This document shows positions 60,966 through 64,000 of a stretch of 64,000 nucleotides of DNA, in pieces. The DNA comes from Saccopteryx bilineata (Eukaryota > Chordata > Mammalia > Chiroptera > Emballonuridae). Numbering within the stretch: the stretch's first letter is position 1; each line of letters begins with the position of its first letter. The stretch is taken from contig NC_089492.1 in NCBI RefSeq assembly GCF_036850765.1, positions 97,421,022-97,485,021 on the forward strand, given 5' to 3'. A model generated the notes under the pieces. It did no database searches and had not been told where the DNA came from. It saw only the letters and a list, made by a program, of their open reading frames with translations. The translations under genes were made by a program, and so were the position numbers.

Positions 60966-61110
60966 TATCCATCCATTCATCCATCCGTCCGTCCATCCGG
61001 AAACATATTTATTGAGCATTGGTTTTGTGTCAGGTGCTCTGATGGGTGTATAGAAACAGAACAGTGAATTTAAGCACAGCTTCCATGGCCAATTAGGTCA
61101 CAATGGTGCA
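60966..61110 (-). repeat. (ATCC)n tetranucleotide followed by an L2 3' fragment
   Basis: Imperfect ATCC/GTCC repeats at 60967-60999, then 'atatttattgagcattggtt' and 'gtcaggtgctctgatgggt', the reverse complement of an L2 3' end. Confidence 0.65.
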
Positions 61111-61281
61111 GGAAAGAAAGGTACATAAACCACTACTTAGAACACTAGCATGTAAGTGTCAAGATAGAGTGGTGCACAGAGCACATTGGAATACATACTT
61201 ACAAATATATATAAAGGACCAAGTGCTTTTACTCTTGTAGTAGAGTTGGATGGGGTCTGGTGGAATTATTAAATTAGAAGA

Positions 61282-61602
61282 TGTGGACAAGTCCTGCCAG
61301 GGGTGAGGATGACGGAGACGCAAAGACCCAACTCCGGGGACCAGGTTCAGTGACACAAATCCACTTTATTCAGGAAATAAGCTAGCTTATATACACAGGT
61401 TCAGCCTATAGCATGTTACAGCACGTTTCTCAAAGCCAATGGCTAAAAAGATCAGGGAGCTGCGTGGTTGGCACTGAGTCACTTCCTTATAGCGGGCGAG
61501 CTCCCTTCCTTGGTATGCCCAGGAGGGTTCTGGGAGCTGGAGTATTCTCACAGCATTGCATCAGCCACAGCTGCTAGGAATGTGCTCTGTGCTCCGCCCA
61601 CA
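61282..61602 (-). repeat. 3' LTR of the endogenous retrovirus
   Basis: 321 bp. On the minus strand it starts TGTGGGCGG and ends GTCCACA, giving TG...CA ends with the inverted pair TGTGG/CCACA. It has a TATA-like 'tatataagc' (complement of 61385-61393), then AATAAA (complement of 61365-61370), in the spacing of an LTR promoter and polyadenylation site. The polypurine tract abuts it. Confidence 0.85.
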
Positions 61603-61850
61603 CCTGCCCCTTCTCTTTTAATTAAGGCCAATTGGACTTGAATGACAGCTTGCTGTTGTTGTAGCTTCTGAATGCTAAGCATTATGCAATGAAACCCTAG
61701 TAGAACTAAAACAACTATAATACCTATTATACTATATGCTAATAAATTAGTTGGATTAAACAATGAGGCAAGCTTCTGTAATGTTTGACTAGTTAGGAAA
61801 TAGAATGGGGGTCTTAAACAGGGGATTCCTCCCAAGGGTCGAGATATCAT
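61548..61850 (-). pseudogene. Env transmembrane-subunit C-terminal remnant
   Basis: 100 codons on the minus strand. The pattern is a short segment before the membrane, one strongly hydrophobic span of about 20-23 residues (Ile/Val/Leu-rich, about residues 38-60), then a Gln-rich and basic cytoplasmic tail. This is the layout of the end of a retroviral Env TM subunit, and its place just before the polypurine tract and LTR supports it. The frame crosses the polypurine tract and stops at a TGA inside the LTR (61550-61548). Everything upstream that Env needs, including the surface subunit and fusion region, is absent or unrecognisable, so it is a relic. Confidence 0.65.
61603..61620 (-). other. 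Polypurine tract of the endogenous retrovirus
   Basis: On the minus strand 'aaaagagaaggggcagg' lies directly before the LTR TG. This is the plus-strand primer site of reverse transcription in retroviruses. Confidence 0.8.
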
Positions 61851-64000
61851 TTCCCTCCCATTGTGTTACAGAGACCTTCTAGATGGCGTTAAACACAGTT
61901 CCATTATGATTGTAAAAAATGGACATAGGTCCATGCACGCCCCCTTCCCACAAAGTTCCCGGCATCCAAACACAGAACGGATGGATTGCCCTGGGCTGCA
62001 TACTGCATATGGTTGCAAGGCACATTACACAAATTACAACAACATGATAAATCATATAATTTCAACAATTACAAAGGTATATTTAACCATTCTCTGAGCA
62101 CTTTGCTAAAATCACAAAATGTCCTCAGCCTTCTTTCTAGCCATGGGAAAAGCTTCCCAGGGCAGGGGCAGGGCCTCCAGCAAAGCCACCCCCCACTCCC
62201 ATGAGGGTATTTCACATTGTCCAAAATCCATAAGTCTATCCAACAAAGGAGCCAGTGCTCACTTGGGTCATAGTCCAGGAAATCAGTCCATACACATGAG
62301 GCCTCAGCCACTCCCCTCATTCCTGCCATCCTGGCAGGTCTTACACTGTCCCAAAGAGGAGCACATGGCAATGGCAGTCAGCATTTCCATCTCTGCTCTG
62401 GAGAGCATGATGGCATTCATCCCTATGTCCCAAAATGTCAGCGAACCCACCAGCGGCTTAGCAGGCACTCCCTGCCACTCGGCAATGCAAACCTGGCTTC
62501 CATTTATCCTCCTACCGCAGCTGCCATTGTTTATCTTCTGGAGTCTGTGAATCGCAACTCCAGCCCAATTCTCCTTATTCTCCAGAGAGGAACTGAAAAC
62601 ACCAGCTCACGCTGCCAGACTCGAGCCCCGGACTGCCGCTGCCTGCGTCTGGGAGTCAGCAGTTACTATAGCACACATAAGCAAGAACAGAGCACCAGGG
62701 CCTGGGGGCCTGTCAGGGGCAATTCTCTGGGCCTGCCCCACCAAAGCCTCCACATTTCCCCAGGTGATGGGGTGCACATGCCGGCCACTAGGTCTTTCTC
62801 TGGAGCACTGAGGACCTCTTCCCCTCAGGTGTATTCTGTGTGGAGAAGGCCCGGGCTGTGGCTTTGGATGGGTGAAGACTGAACCACTTAGTGGGTGCCC
62901 AAGAAACCCTGTCAAGCAGGTTGGGGGGTTCCTGGGATTCAAATTGGCTGAAAAACACAAGCATAACCTCTCCCTTACATTAGAAGAGGGTGTGATCCCC
63001 GCCACTGTGCCGTGGCTGGGTCCTTCCAGTGTCATTTCAGAGAGAGGGGCAGGGGAGAGAGAGAGTAAGAGATACAGAAAAATAGACAAGACAAATAGAC
63101 AGAAAGAAAAAAGACACATGGGGCGTTTAGGCTGACCCATGAGTCTGCAGCAGGAACACGTCTTGGAGTTAAAGGTGGGGTAGAAAATGGCATCTGAGAG
63201 GCTGGGGTGGGGCATTGAGCCCCGGCAGAGAATGCTGAAGTAGCGACTTCCTCTTTTTCCTGTGGCAGAGCTGATGGCGCAGTTAGCAATTCGGTTGATT
63301 TTGTTTCTGTGCGCTCAGCCATGATTTTGTCAAACTCAGAGGCTAAACTACTTTCCTCCTTAGTGGAGGGGGTCAAATAGGGAGGTTGGGGCTCCTCAGA
63401 GAGAGAGGCAGCCTGCAATATCTTTGTCACCAGCAGAGGGTCCCCAGGAGGAGCACTGGTCAGGCAGGCATGTATCACTAGCAGGGCAGGAATGAGGCTG
63501 AGAGGAGAGGTTTGTCCCCCATATACTTCAGCCAAATGGACGCTCTGGAAAGCTCAGGCCCAAATATCGAGGTCCCAACAAGGTGCATCCCGGATCCAAG
63601 GTGTAAAGCCAGAAGGCACGGCCAGGGCCACTATCAAAGCAGCCTTCTGGCCTATGCAGGTTCGCATTGGATTCGGACAGTCGGTAAAGAAACAACGGAG
63701 CCACAAACTGGTGGGCCATAGTCTTTAATCCTAGCTTGCACCCGGCGGGCAAGTAAAAACACACACTGGGCTCCAAAACCCACTCATATTCAGTGCTCAC
63801 AAAGCCACTGACTTATCCGAGTTTCCTAGAATCAAAGGTTTCTAGCTCACCAACCTTATTCTCCTCAGTTCCCCATCTCCTTCCTTATCCCAGATACAAA
63901 CTGTACAAACTGGCATCTCACTCAGCACTCCGCCATCTTGGCTGCTTTTCCTGGCCACATGGCCTTTCTCCGCTGCTGGCTCTACTCTCTCTCTCATGCT

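Larger units (their letters stand above)
61282..64000 (-). mobile_element. Endogenous retrovirus, 3' part, running off the window
   Basis: On the minus strand the 3' end is complete: an Env transmembrane remnant, a polypurine tract and a 3' LTR. The internal DNA from about 61860 to 64000 is GC-richer than the flanks but contains no recognisable intact gag, pro or pol; only scattered open stretches remain. The 5' LTR must lie beyond base 64000. Such a short, non-coding interior suggests internal deletion or a non-autonomous derivative. Class is uncertain. Confidence 0.7.

Noticed and set aside
62607..63215. 202-codon frame on the minus strand, with a hydrophobic stretch
   Set aside because: Lies in retroviral interior DNA but shows no gag, protease or polymerase motif; overlapping frames on both strands suggest composition only.
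63032..63535. 167-codon frame, possible gag or leader peptide
   Set aside because: Pro/Ser-rich with a hydrophobic end but no major-homology region or zinc knuckle visible; not claimed as a gene.
63560..63620. Possible degenerate primer-binding site ('ggatccgggat' on the minus strand)
   Set aside because: Too short and interrupted to assign to any tRNA; no LTR end seen next to it.

Overview
The window is mammalian, non-coding and dominated by transposable elements. It most likely comes from a bat, probably a rhinolophoid (horseshoe-bat group). Three things point that way: a tRNA-derived SINE of the bat Ves/Rhin type, present in several copies with internal promoter boxes and clean target-site duplications (TSDs); hAT-type DNA transposons with terminal inverted repeats (TIRs), which bats carry in unusually recent copies; and AT-rich, CpG-poor DNA between them. 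The SINE family and lineage are recognised from memory, not from a search. I found no host protein-coding exon, no functional tRNA or rRNA gene and no CRISPR array.

Layout. 1-7712: an old, near full-length LINE-1 (L1) on the minus strand, cut off at its 3' end by the window edge and broken by a nested younger L1 tail (3563-4047). 8018-15826: a young full-length L1 on the minus strand (copy A) with a 15-bp TSD. 15842-27790: AT-rich DNA with old L1 fragments, five SINEs and a MIR. 27794-28501: a probable solo LTR. 29900-31100 and 37380-39400: plus-strand L1 3' fragments, each invaded by a SINE; the second also holds an unidentified retrocopy stacked on the same target site. 33250-37380: the longest stretch without an obvious repeat. 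39400-52580: L1, L2 and MIR relics, two hAT elements and a CpG-rich young SINE. 52589-59420: a second young L1 on the plus strand (copy B), also with a 15-bp TSD. 60329-60715: another SINE. 61282-64000: the 3' part of a minus-strand endogenous retrovirus, with an LTR and an Env transmembrane remnant, running off the window.

The most interesting observation links copies A and B. They inserted independently (different TSDs, different 5' ends, opposite strands), yet both carry the same ORF1 stop codon and the same frame-shifting deletion in the ORF2 endonuclease. The lesions therefore predate both insertions. A protein-defective L1 lineage apparently kept moving, presumably using proteins supplied by other L1s. 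The rest of ORF2, including the FADD reverse-transcriptase motif, is open for 1110 codons in both copies. The two copies lie head to head about 37 kb apart, forming a large inverted repeat.
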